Shown here piece by piece: positions 9,106 through 17,305 of a stretch of DNA of 64,000 nucleotides (position 1 is its first letter; each line of letters begins with the position of its first letter). This DNA is from Chitinophagaceae bacterium UBA4411. Its GTDB lineage: Bacteria; Bacteroidota; Bacteroidia; Chitinophagales; Chitinophagaceae. Below the pieces are notes generated by a model that did not search any database, was not told where the DNA came from, and worked only from the letters and a program-made list of their open reading frames with translations. The stretch spans positions 211,883-275,882 of the forward strand of contig DGQP01000015.1 in the NCBI GenBank assembly GCA_002400415.1. Reading direction: 5' to 3'. The translations under genes were made by a program, and so were the position numbers.

Positions 9106-9508
9106 TTTTTTCAGTTTTCTTTTGGTATTTAATTCCTTTGAGTTCTGAGTTTTCCAGGTATGGAATTAGTTTTTGAACCAGGCTGCTGATTTTCATTGCG
9201 TGAACAGAAAAATTATCAAACTCTTTTTGATCAATATAGTTTCTATCCAATGCTCTGTATAATTGCGACCTCAATTCACCACAAGAACCTTTGGCAATGT
9301 ACAGGAATTGTATAAACTCTCTATTACCCCCTCTTTCAAAGCCTTCGGCTATGTTATCCATGATAGAACCAGCAGATCCTTCAATCTGGTTGATTAACCT
9401 GTAACTATGTTTAAACCTGCCGCCATCAATTAGATCTCCAATTATTTTATTGAGCTTTCTGGCCTCTTTCAAGGAAATGATATCCTCAAATCGTTCAATT
9501 TTTGCCAT
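9098..9508 (-). CDS. Four-helix bundle (S23-type) protein
   Basis: The start is at 9508, where the protein begins MAKIERFEDI; the upstream in-frame extension is the repetitive spacer and reads as low-complexity Leu/Asn. The 136 residues are those of the four-helix bundle family found in some 23S rRNA intervening sequences and as stand-alone genes (TIGR02436 type). Family features are IAEGFERGGNREFIQFLYIAKGS, seen here as IAEGFERGG then REFIQFLYIAKGS, followed by ELRSQL and a final helix before a lysine-rich tail. The molecular role is unknown; relatives bind nucleic acid or help diversity-generating retroelements. No reverse transcriptase is nearby. It sits between two ALDH genes and is flanked by periodic repeats, as if inserted. 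Confidence 0.85.
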   Translation of the reverse strand: MAKIERFEDIISLKEARKLNKIIGDLIDGGRFKHSYRLINQIEGSAGSIMDNIAEGFERGGNREFIQFLYIAKGSCGELRSQLYRALDRNYIDQKEFDNFSVHAMKISSLVQKLIPYLENSELKGIKYQKKTEKTS

Positions 9509-9607
9509 ATAGTATGGGTTTAAAAGTTTTAATAAGTTGAATGAGTTCAAAAAGTTGACTAAGCTACTTCTTGAACATATTGAGCCTCTTAAACCTTTTG
9601 AACTCAA
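9509..9607. repeat. 9-nt periodic repeat spacer, copy B
   Basis: On the minus strand, 9-mers such as GTTCAAAAG, GTTTAAGAG, GTTCAAGAA and then TTGAACTCA, TTCAACTTA, TTAAAACTT, TTAAACCCA follow one another between the ALDH stop and the four-helix-bundle start. Confidence 0.6.
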
Positions 9608-11106
9608 ACGATATTCACGTACGCCGACAACCCATGCAATCCCCCCTCTCTCCCAAACCCACTTTCTTTATAACCGCCAAATGGTGATGCGGGGTCGAAT
9701 TTATTAAACGTATTCGCCCATACCACACCGGCTCTCATTCGTTTGGTCATATTGAAGATCTTTGATCCTTTATCCGTCCACACACCGGCACTCAACCCGT
9801 ACGGTGAGTTATTGGCTTTTTCAATTACTTCATCATCGGTCCGGAAAGTGAGGACTGATAATACAGGTCCAAAAATTTCTTCCTGCGCTATCCGGTTGCT
9901 TTGTGCCACATTGGTAAAAAGGGTGGGGCGGCAGAAGAAGCCTTTGCCCGGCAGGAGGCAACTGCTCTCATACATTTCAGCGCCTTCTTTTTTACCAATG
10001 CTGATGTATTTTTTTATCGTTTCTAATTGTGCTTTTGAATTGATAGCGCCGATATCCGTGTTCTTATCCAACGGATCGCCAACGATCAATGATTCCAGCC
10101 GGTCTTTCAATTTCCGGATTACCTCTTTAGCCACTGATTCCTGTACATATAATCTTGAACCGGCACAGCACACATGACCCTGGTTAAAAAAGATACCATT
10201 GATCACCCCTTCCACGGCCTGGTCAACCGGGGCATCTTCAAAAATAATATTGGCAGCTTTACCACCGAGTTCCAGTGTCACTTTTTTATTCGTACCGGCA
10301 ATAGCCCTTTGAATGATCTTGCCTACTTCTGTAGAACCCGTAAAAGCAATTTTATTAACGCCGGGATGATTAACAATGGCAGCACCAGTAGAGCCGGCCC
10401 CGGTTAATATATTTACCACACCCGGTGGCAGATCCGCTTCCTGGATGATCTCTGCCAACTTCAGTGCAGTCAGCGGTGTTGTTTCAGCAGGTTTTAATAC
10501 AACGGTGTTGCCCGTTGCTAAAGCTGGTGCAATTTTCCAGGCGGCCATTAATAAAGGGAAATTCCAGGGAATGATCTGGCCGGCCACACCCAATGGTTCA
10601 GTGCGGCGATTTGGGAAAGCATATTCTAATTTATCTGCCCAGCCCGCATAATAGAAGAAATGATTGGCAGCAGTGGGTACATCAAAATCACGGCTCTCCC
10701 GGATCGGTTTGCCGCCATCCAGTGTTTCAATGATGGCGAGTTCTCTTGCTTTTTCCTGCACCATTCTCGCTATGCGGAAAATATACTTAGCTCTTTCTTT
10801 AGCCGGCATCTTCTTCCATACTTTATCATAAGCAGATCTTGCTGCTTTCACCGCCTTGTCCGCATCAGCCGCATTGGCATCAGCCACTTCGCTCAGCTTT
10901 TCCTCATTCGCCGGGTTGATGGTATCAAAATATTTTTTTGATATGGGTTTTTGCCACACACCATTAATAAACAGGTCATATTGTTTATTAATGGTTGCCG
11001 CACTCTTACTCTCCGGTGCCGGGGCATAGGTCCAACTGGTATCAAATTTTAGTTTGATCGTGTTGGATTTTGCGGCAGGTTTCTTTTTTACAGTTGCTTT
11101 CGCCAT
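9604..11106 (-). CDS. NAD(P)-dependent aldehyde dehydrogenase
   Basis: This enzyme oxidises an aldehyde to the acid. Counting from the ATG at 11106 (chosen because the upstream extension is the periodic repeat), it has 500 residues, the normal family size. Visible elements are IIPWNFPLLMAAWK (178-191), the coenzyme site FTGSTEVGK (255-263), the general-base glutamate E279 in ELGGK, and the catalytic cysteine C313 in NQGHVCCAG. The last segment carries the usual PFGGYKESGFGREGG. The N-terminus has a Lys/Ala-rich lead of about 30 residues. The neighbour deoC releases acetaldehyde from deoxyribose 5-phosphate, so acetaldehyde oxidation is a reasonable but inferred role. Confidence 0.92.
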   Translation of the reverse strand: MAKATVKKKPAAKSNTIKLKFDTSWTYAPAPESKSAATINKQYDLFINGVWQKPISKKYFDTINPANEEKLSEVADANAADADKAVKAARSAYDKVWKKMPAKERAKYIFRIARMVQEKARELAIIETLDGGKPIRESRDFDVPTAANHFFYYAGWADKLEYAFPNRRTEPLGVAGQIIPWNFPLLMAAWKIAPALATGNTVVLKPAETTPLTALKLAEIIQEADLPPGVVNILTGAGSTGAAIVNHPGVNKIAFTGSTEVGKIIQRAIAGTNKKVTLELGGKAANIIFEDAPVDQAVEGVINGIFFNQGHVCCAGSRLYVQESVAKEVIRKLKDRLESLIVGDPLDKNTDIGAINSKAQLETIKKYISIGKKEGAEMYESSCLLPGKGFFCRPTLFTNVAQSNRIAQEEIFGPVLSVLTFRTDDEVIEKANNSPYGLSAGVWTDKGSKIFNMTKRMRAGVVWANTFNKFDPASPFGGYKESGFGREGGLHGLSAYVNIV

Positions 11107-11163
11107 TTTTATTGGTTCAATGAGTTTAATAGGTTCAAATGGTTTTAGAGGTTGGTCAAACAT
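11107..11163. repeat. 9-nt periodic repeat spacer, copy C
   Basis: Upstream of the ALDH start the minus strand contains TTGAACCTA, TTAAACTCA, TTGAACCAA in register, the same 9-nt pattern as the two spacers around the four-helix-bundle gene. Confidence 0.6.
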
Positions 11164-11249
11164 TTATGCATCTTCAACTTGATTTACCCAGGAGACATTA
11201 ATAGGAATGAACTCTGTTGCCTTGCATTATTCATCTTTTAGTATTCCAA

Positions 11250-11498
11250 TCAACATTTCTTAATAAACCACCACGCTAAAATAATAATGAGTGCCAATTT
11301 TACTAACGCAAAAATTCCTTCAGCTATACTTGGTTTTACACAATTTTCACAAAATAACCGCATCCCATAATGTTCCCTTCCGCCATACCAGAGGCGTTTT
11401 CCAAAAATTCCTGTAGTTTTTGAACGACCTGTATAAACTTCTTTTCGAACACCTGTACCTTCTTCAATTTTTCTTCCACAATTATAACAAGTAGGCAT
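11250..11498 (-). CDS. Small zinc-ribbon membrane protein
   Basis: This 82-residue product begins MPTCYNCGRKIEEGTG, with a CxxC at residues 4-7 and a second CxxC (FCENC) near residues 49-53, which together suggest a zinc ribbon. A hydrophobic helix (ALVKLALIIILAWWF) ends the protein. It probably sits in the inner membrane with the ribbon in the cytoplasm. Function is unknown. It lies between deoC and the ALDH gene on the same strand. Confidence 0.7.
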   Translation of the reverse strand: MPTCYNCGRKIEEGTGVRKEVYTGRSKTTGIFGKRLWYGGREHYGMRLFCENCVKPSIAEGIFALVKLALIIILAWWFIKKC

Positions 11499-11542
11499 CG
11501 CTCTTTAATATTTAAATACAGAAATGACTATTTGATCTAACT

Positions 11543-11558
11543 TCCCCCTTTAGGGGGA
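11543..11558. repeat. C5/G5 inverted repeat after deoC
   Basis: TCCCCCT at 11543-11549 pairs with AGGGGGA at 11552-11558, and a further GGGGG follows. Such CCCCCTTTAGGGGG elements recur between genes in Bacteroidota. There is no T tract, so it may be a transcript-end stabiliser or a dispersed repeat rather than an intrinsic terminator. Confidence 0.45.
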
Positions 11559-11566
11559 TAGGGGGC

Positions 11567-12499
11567 TTAATCCACACTAAAATAATTTGCACTCTGGTAC
11601 AATCCCGTTTCTCCTTTAACAATCTGCATCAGCACATCATTGGCCAAACTGCTGGCGCCAAACCGGAACCATTCATTGTTCAACCAGTCCTCACCCAGCA
11701 CTTCTTTCACCATTACCAAATAATGCAGGGCCAGTTTTGATTTGGAAATACCACCGGCCGGTTTCATACCGATCATTTTTCCGGTTTTATAATAAAAATC
11801 ACGGATTGCCTCCAGCATGACTAAAGTAACAGGCATCGTTGCGGCGGGCTGGATTTTGCCCGTGGATGTTTTAATAAAATCAGCCCCGGCATGCATGGCT
11901 ATATCACTGGCGCGGCGTACCTTATCATAAGTACCCAGCTCACCCGTCTCTAATATTACTTTTAACCGGGCTTCGCCGCAGGCCTCTTTGATGGCAGCTA
12001 TTTCATCAAACACAAAATTGTACTCACCGGCGTGAAATTTACCACGGCTGATCACCATGTCCACTTCATCGGCGCCCTGCGCCACGGCATACCTGGTATC
12101 CCTGATCTTGATTTCTCTTGTGGCCTGCCCGCTTGGGAAAGCTGTAGCCACAGAAGCTACTTTTATCCCCGAACCTTCCAGCGCTTTTTTGGCCACTTTC
12201 ACCATGGTGGGGTACACACACACTGCCGCCACGGTGGGAATGCCGGGTACGGCATCATGCGGGTGCATGGCTTTGTAGCAAAGTTGTTTCACTTTACCAT
12301 CGGTATCCTTCCCTTCCAGTGTCGTGAGATCGATCATATTCAGGACCAGTTTCAAACCGTTCATCTTGGTTTCGTTCTTGATACTGCGTTTGGTAAAACG
12401 GGAAGCCCTTTCTTCCACTCCCACCTGGTCGATATGGGGAGAAAGGGAAAAACCGGTCTGCAGGTCCGGAGCTGGCTTTATTGATTTGGCAACCGCCAT
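11567..12499 (-). CDS. deoC: Deoxyribose-phosphate aldolase
   Basis: The enzyme splits 2-deoxyribose 5-phosphate into glyceraldehyde 3-phosphate and acetaldehyde in deoxynucleoside breakdown. The 310-residue TIM-barrel protein shows the aspartate D147 in GADEVDMVI, the Schiff-base lysine K210 in DFIKTSTGK and the second active-site lysine K246 in GMKPAGG. About 50 residues precede the usual barrel start, giving a longer form found in some bacteria. The two ALDH genes downstream on the same strand would suit disposal of the acetaldehyde. A TACATTTG promoter element lies 22 nt before the start. Confidence 0.95.
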   Translation of the reverse strand: MAVAKSIKPAPDLQTGFSLSPHIDQVGVEERASRFTKRSIKNETKMNGLKLVLNMIDLTTLEGKDTDGKVKQLCYKAMHPHDAVPGIPTVAAVCVYPTMVKVAKKALEGSGIKVASVATAFPSGQATREIKIRDTRYAVAQGADEVDMVISRGKFHAGEYNFVFDEIAAIKEACGEARLKVILETGELGTYDKVRRASDIAMHAGADFIKTSTGKIQPAATMPVTLVMLEAIRDFYYKTGKMIGMKPAGGISKSKLALHYLVMVKEVLGEDWLNNEWFRFGASSLANDVLMQIVKGETGLYQSANYFSVD

Positions 12500-12521
12500 A
12501 ACTTGGATAGTATTAAAGAAT

Positions 12522-12529
12522 CAAATGTA
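12522..12529 (-). promoter_or_regulatory. Candidate deoC promoter -7 element
   Basis: The minus strand reads TACATTTG (consensus TAnnTTTG), 22 nt upstream of the deoC ATG. The -33 region at the expected distance is only TTC-like. Confidence 0.45.
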
Positions 12530-12703
12530 GCTAAAGTTACAGTAACAGGAAGGCGGAGAGCCCGCTGCACACCGGGAATATCGAAAGCCCTGCCATCCAT
12601 AAAGTCTTTCTGTTTGGTTTGCATTGATTACTTTAAATTCGGAATTCATTTCCACCGCAAGTATCACCAGGAAAAATCATCTAACAAAAAAAACTATACT
12701 GCA

Positions 12704-15700
12704 ATGAGAAAAACCAGGCTTCTCCCCAAACTGGTGTTGGCATTGATGTCACTTGCTGCAGCCACCCAGTCCCGGGCCCAGGCTACTTTCCCGGAAAATG
12801 GTGTTGCTGACCCCCGGCACGGACATTATGCTTTCACCAATGCGACTGTTGTAAAAGATGGATCAACCACGCTGACCAATGCTACTGTCATTATTAAAGA
12901 TGGCAGGATTGTATCAGTAGGCAGCAATCTCAAAGCCCCGGCCGGAGCTGTTGAGATCGATTGTAAAGGGAAATATATTTATCCTTCCTTTATTGACATC
13001 TACGCTGATTACGGAACACCGGCTCCGCAAAGAACCGGCGGTGGCGGCGGTTTCAATTTTGCCCAGCAACCACAATTAGAAACAGCTGTTAAAGGACCCT
13101 ATGGCTGGAACCAGGCTATTAAAAGTGATGTGGATGCTTACAAAGTTTTTGCAGTGGACGACTCAAAGGCGAAACCACTCCGTGAACTGGGTTTCGGCGC
13201 TGTACTTTCCCATGTAAAAGATGGTATTGCCCGGGGAACAGGCGCTGTTGTTTCTCTCGCCAGCGAAAAAGAAAATCTCGTTGTTATAAAAGAGAAAGCA
13301 TCTGCTCATTATTCGTTCAGTAAGGGAACTTCTTCGCAAAGCTACCCGGGTTCCATGATGGGTATGATCGCATTGCTGCGCCAGACCTACCTCGATGCCC
13401 AATGGTATAAAAGCAAGCCCGCAGCTGAAGGCTTTAACCTCAGCCTGCAGGCCTGGAATGATAATCAGGCACTGCCACAGATTTTCGAAGCCAATGACAA
13501 GTGGAATGACCTTCGTGCAGACAGGATCGGTGATGAATTTGGTGTGCAATATATTCTGAAAGCGGGCCAGAACGAATACCAGCGTATAAAGGAAATGAAA
13601 GCAACTAATGCTTCTTTTATCCTTCCATTGAATTATCCGCAGGCCCAGGATGTGGAAGATCCAAGCGAGGCGAGATTTGTTTCCCTGAAAGACATGAAAC
13701 ACTGGGAACTGGCTCCCACACTGGCTGCTTCTTTCGAAAAGGCCGGTATCCCTTTTTGCCTTACTACCGCTGATCTGAGATCCGTTAATCAATTCTGGAT
13801 GAATTTAAGGAAGGCGATGGAGTATGGACTGAGCGAAAATAAAGCTATGGAAGCGCTGACAAAAACACCGGCCACTTTATTAGGAGTGTATGATAAAGTG
13901 GGAAGTATTGATGCAGGTAAGCTGGCTAATTTCCTTATCACAAATGGTCCAATCTTCAGCGAGAAGACAATCATCCTGCAGAACTGGGTGCAGGGTATAA
14001 AATATACAGTGAAAGAAGATATGTCTGATAAGATCGGAATCTATAACCTGGTGGTGAACACACCCGCGGGCACAGAAAATTATACATTAGATGTAAAGAG
14101 TGGTTCTTCCGTAACCATGTTTGTAAAAGATACTCTCAACTCCAAACTCAGTTTTGATGGTAAGATTGTAAAACTTAATTATGCGCCCATGGTTCGCCGC
14201 CAGCGTCCCCCCGGTGCACCTGATGGCGGGCAAAGGCCTGCAGGTGGCGGTTTTCCCGGAAGAGGTGCTGCAACTGCTGACCCGGCATTACCGGCAACAG
14301 CTACAAGGCTTACGGGTATCAGTAATGGCACTGAATGGAATGGAACCGGTACTGATTCATTGGGTAATCCTTTAACCTGGACCGCCTCTTTTGTAAAAGC
14401 AGCCGAAGTAAAACCGGATTCGGCTAAAAAGAAAGAAGCTCCTGTTGTCGGAAAAGTGACTTATCCCTTCGAACCCTTTGGGTGGGAAGAGGGAGATGCT
14501 CCAAAGCAGGAAACTATTCTTATTAAGAATGCAACTGTGTGGACCAATGAAAGTGAAGGTGTGTTGCAGAACAGTGATGTGCTGATCAAAAATGGCAAGA
14601 TCGCGGGTGTTGGTAAAAATCTTTCTGATCCTGCTGCCCGCGTAATAGATGGCACTGGTAAACATGTAACACCCGGTATCATTGATGAACACTCGCATAT
14701 TGCTGCGGCTTCTATCAATGAAGGTGGCCAATCTGTAACTTCCGAAGTTCGTATTGCTGATAACCTGAACCCGGAAGATATCAATATTTATCGTCAGCTG
14801 AGTGGCGGGGTTACCACCTCCCACATTCTTCACGGTTCCGCCAATGTGATCGGCGGCCAGACACAGTTGATCAAACTCCGCTGGGGTCAGAATGATGATG
14901 ATCTGAAATTTAAGAACTGGACCGGCCAGATCAAATTTGCGCTGGGTGAGAATGTAAAACGTTCTTCAGCGCCATTGGGTAATAATCGTTACCCGGATAC
15001 AAGAATGGGAGTGGAACAGGTGCTGACCGATGCATTTACAAGAGCAAAAGATTACCAGCGGGTCTGGAAAGAATACAATGCCGCGAAAGAAAAATTACTG
15101 AAAGAAAAGAAATCAACCGCTTCATTGGCGATGCCACGCCGTGATCTTGAATTAGACGCGTTGGTGGAGATACTGGAGAAAAAACGTTTCATCACCTGCC
15201 ACTCTTATGTGCAGAGTGAGATCAACAGTGCGATGGAAGTGGCTAACAGGATGGGATATACGGTTAATACATTTACCCATATTCTTGAGGGTTACAAAGT
15301 TGCTGATAAAATGCTGAAGCATGGTTCTTTTGCTTCCACCTTCTCTGACTGGTGGGCTTATAAAATGGAAGTGGAAGATGCCATTCCTTACAATGCGGCC
15401 ATTATGCAAAAAGTGGGGTTAACGGTAGCTATTAACAGTGATGATGCTGAAATGGCCCGCCGCCTGAACCAGGAAGCGGCTAAAATTGTGAAATATGGCG
15501 GGGTAACAGAAGAAGAGGCTTTGAAAATGGTAACCCTGAACCCTGCTAAAATGTTGCATGTGGATGATAAAGTTGGTAGTTTAAAAACGGGTAAGGATGG
15601 TGATGTGGTATTGTGGAGTGATAACCCGCTGAGCATTTATGCAAAACCACTTTATACCATCGTGGACGGAACAATTTATTTTGACCGCCAGAAGGATGAG

Positions 15701-15883
15701 CAATTGCAAAAGCTGGTTGATGCTGAAAGATTGCGTCTTATCCGTAAAATGAACGGGGAAAAAAGAAGCGGGGCCCCGGTGATACCGGCACAACCAAGCT
15801 ACCAGATCATGCATACATGTATGGATCATGGTCACAGCCATGGTTTACTGGTGGTGGACGCAGATGACATTACTAACGACTAA
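12704..15883 (+). CDS. Exported tandem amidohydrolase-family protein
   Basis: The ATG at 12704 gives a signal peptide (KLVLALMSLAAATQSRAQ); the frame upstream of it is not credible protein. The product has 1059 residues and contains two amidohydrolase-like units. The first (~1-500) has the composite beta-sandwich start, but the metal-site DxHxH is replaced by DIYADYG, so it has probably lost metal binding. The second (~600-1020) keeps PGIIDEHSHI, a later histidine in FITCHSY, TFTHILEG, and an aspartate in INSDDAEMARR. The C-terminus ends in a His-rich stretch (MDHGHSHG). Family members are imidazolonepropionase-like periplasmic hydrolases of unproven substrate. The next gene encodes a related single-unit protein, probably co-transcribed. 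Confidence 0.85.
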   Translation: MRKTRLLPKLVLALMSLAAATQSRAQATFPENGVADPRHGHYAFTNATVVKDGSTTLTNATVIIKDGRIVSVGSNLKAPAGAVEIDCKGKYIYPSFIDIYADYGTPAPQRTGGGGGFNFAQQPQLETAVKGPYGWNQAIKSDVDAYKVFAVDDSKAKPLRELGFGAVLSHVKDGIARGTGAVVSLASEKENLVVIKEKASAHYSFSKGTSSQSYPGSMMGMIALLRQTYLDAQWYKSKPAAEGFNLSLQAWNDNQALPQIFEANDKWNDLRADRIGDEFGVQYILKAGQNEYQRIKEMKATNASFILPLNYPQAQDVEDPSEARFVSLKDMKHWELAPTLAASFEKAGIPFCLTTADLRSVNQFWMNLRKAMEYGLSENKAMEALTKTPATLLGVYDKVGSIDAGKLANFLITNGPIFSEKTIILQNWVQGIKYTVKEDMSDKIGIYNLVVNTPAGTENYTLDVKSGSSVTMFVKDTLNSKLSFDGKIVKLNYAPMVRRQRPPGAPDGGQRPAGGGFPGRGAATADPALPATATRLTGISNGTEWNGTGTDSLGNPLTWTASFVKAAEVKPDSAKKKEAPVVGKVTYPFEPFGWEEGDAPKQETILIKNATVWTNESEGVLQNSDVLIKNGKIAGVGKNLSDPAARVIDGTGKHVTPGIIDEHSHIAAASINEGGQSVTSEVRIADNLNPEDINIYRQLSGGVTTSHILHGSANVIGGQTQLIKLRWGQNDDDLKFKNWTGQIKFALGENVKRSSAPLGNNRYPDTRMGVEQVLTDAFTRAKDYQRVWKEYNAAKEKLLKEKKSTASLAMPRRDLELDALVEILEKKRFITCHSYVQSEINSAMEVANRMGYTVNTFTHILEGYKVADKMLKHGSFASTFSDWWAYKMEVEDAIPYNAAIMQKVGLTVAINSDDAEMARRLNQEAAKIVKYGGVTEEEALKMVTLNPAKMLHVDDKVGSLKTGKDGDVVLWSDNPLSIYAKPLYTIVDGTIYFDRQKDEQLQKLVDAERLRLIRKMNGEKRSGAPVIPAQPSYQIMHTCMDHGHSHGLLVVDADDITND

Positions 15884-15894
15884 AATCATTGAAC

Positions 15895-17226
15895 ATGAAA
15901 AAAATATTTTTAGCGATATCGGTCTTTTGTTTCCTGGGAGCAACAGCGCAGGAAACGGTATTGCCGGCCAAACCGCAAAAGGGACTGATCTTTATCAAGA
16001 ATGCCACGATACATGTTGGCAATGGAAAAGTAATTGAGAACGGAACCATCAGGATCAGAGATGGCAAGATCGAGGAAGTGGGGGCGAATGTGTCCATACC
16101 TGCTGATGACGTCCAGGTGTTTGATGTGAAAGGGAAACATGTCTATCCCGGCCTGATCCTGCCCACGAGCAACCTGGGTCTTGTAGGGATCAATTCTGTT
16201 CGTGCCACACAGGATGTAAGAGAAATTGGCGATATGAATCCGAATGTAAGATCATTAGTAGCTTACAATACTGATTCAAAAGTGATCAACACACTCCGTT
16301 CAAATGGTATCCTGCTGGCCAACGTGGTTCCTGAAGGCAGTTTTGTTGCAGGAACATCATCTGTAGTACAGCTGGATGCATGGAACTGGCAGGATGCTGC
16401 CTATAAATCAGATGAAGGTCTGCATGTTTATATGCCAACATTAATGCCCCGCCCGAGTTTTGGAAGGTTTGGGGGCGGCGGGGGCGGTGGCCCGCAGGCG
16501 CCGGCAGCTGATCCTGTAAAAGAAGGGTTGGAAAAAATAGAAGGATTGAAAACATTCTTCCGGGAGGCTAAAGCTTATTTGGGTGAGACCAAACACGAAG
16601 AAACCAACCTGAAGTTTGAAGCCGTAAAGGGACTGTTCGATAAAAAACAAAAACTCTATGTTCATGCTAATACGGTCAAGCAAATACTCGTGGCACTGGA
16701 TTTTGTAAAGGAGTTTGGCTTTGATATGGTGATCGTGGGAGGAAGTGATAGCTGGCAACTGGCTGACCTGTTGAAAAAGAACAATGTGTCGGTTATCCTT
16801 CAGCAACCACATAGCCTGCCGACCGGCGAGGATGATGATGTTGACCAGCCGTATAAAACAGCGGCTGCATTACAAAAAGCAGGTGTCTTATTCGCCATTT
16901 CTGATGATGATGCACAAACCCGCGGTCGGAACCTTGCCTTTAATGCCGGCACCGCAGCAGCATATGGCTTATCAAAAGAAGAAGCGCTGGCTGCTATTTC
17001 GCTGAACGCAGCTAAGATCATGGGTATGGCTGACCAGACAGGAAGTATTGAAGCAGGTAAAGATGCCAATATTGTAGTGAGTGACGGAGATATTCTCGAT
17101 ATGCGTACAAGCAATGTTACGGATGCATTTATTCAGGGAAGGAAGATAGATCTGACTGATAAACACAAATTGCTGAATGAACGGTATGAGCAGAAATATG
17201 ATCTGAAAAAGCCCAAGCCATTCTGA
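15895..17226 (+). CDS. Exported amidohydrolase-family protein, metal site degenerate
   Basis: The ATG at 15895 begins MKKIFLAISVFCFLGATAQ, a signal peptide; the TTG at 15889 is not needed. The 443-residue product has the amidohydrolase N-terminal pattern (IRIRDGKIEEVG, then GKHVYPGLI), but the position of the HxH metal motif reads LPTSNLG. The aspartate-containing FAISDDDAQTRG and the C-terminal GSIEAGKDANIVV remain. It probably pairs with the preceding tandem protein (11-nt gap), perhaps as a subunit. A Gly-rich loop lies near residues 196-205. A terminator follows. Confidence 0.83.
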   Translation: MKKIFLAISVFCFLGATAQETVLPAKPQKGLIFIKNATIHVGNGKVIENGTIRIRDGKIEEVGANVSIPADDVQVFDVKGKHVYPGLILPTSNLGLVGINSVRATQDVREIGDMNPNVRSLVAYNTDSKVINTLRSNGILLANVVPEGSFVAGTSSVVQLDAWNWQDAAYKSDEGLHVYMPTLMPRPSFGRFGGGGGGGPQAPAADPVKEGLEKIEGLKTFFREAKAYLGETKHEETNLKFEAVKGLFDKKQKLYVHANTVKQILVALDFVKEFGFDMVIVGGSDSWQLADLLKKNNVSVILQQPHSLPTGEDDDVDQPYKTAAALQKAGVLFAISDDDAQTRGRNLAFNAGTAAAYGLSKEEALAAISLNAAKIMGMADQTGSIEAGKDANIVVSDGDILDMRTSNVTDAFIQGRKIDLTDKHKLLNERYEQKYDLKKPKPF

Positions 17227-17248
17227 TAAACCAACAATAGAAACAATG

Positions 17249-17277
17249 AAGCCCCGCTGTTTGCGGGGCTTTTGTTT
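17249..17277 (+). terminator. Terminator after the amidohydrolase pair
   Basis: AAGCCCCGC (17249-17257) pairs with GCGGGGCTT (17263-17271) around a 5-nt loop and is followed by a T-rich tail. Confidence 0.85.
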
Positions 17278-17305
17278 GAAAAAACCGTCCAGGGTTTAAT
17301 ATGTT

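Noticed and set aside
9098..9508. Four-helix-bundle gene as an accessory protein of a diversity-generating retroelement
   Set aside because: No reverse transcriptase or template/variable repeat pair is nearby.
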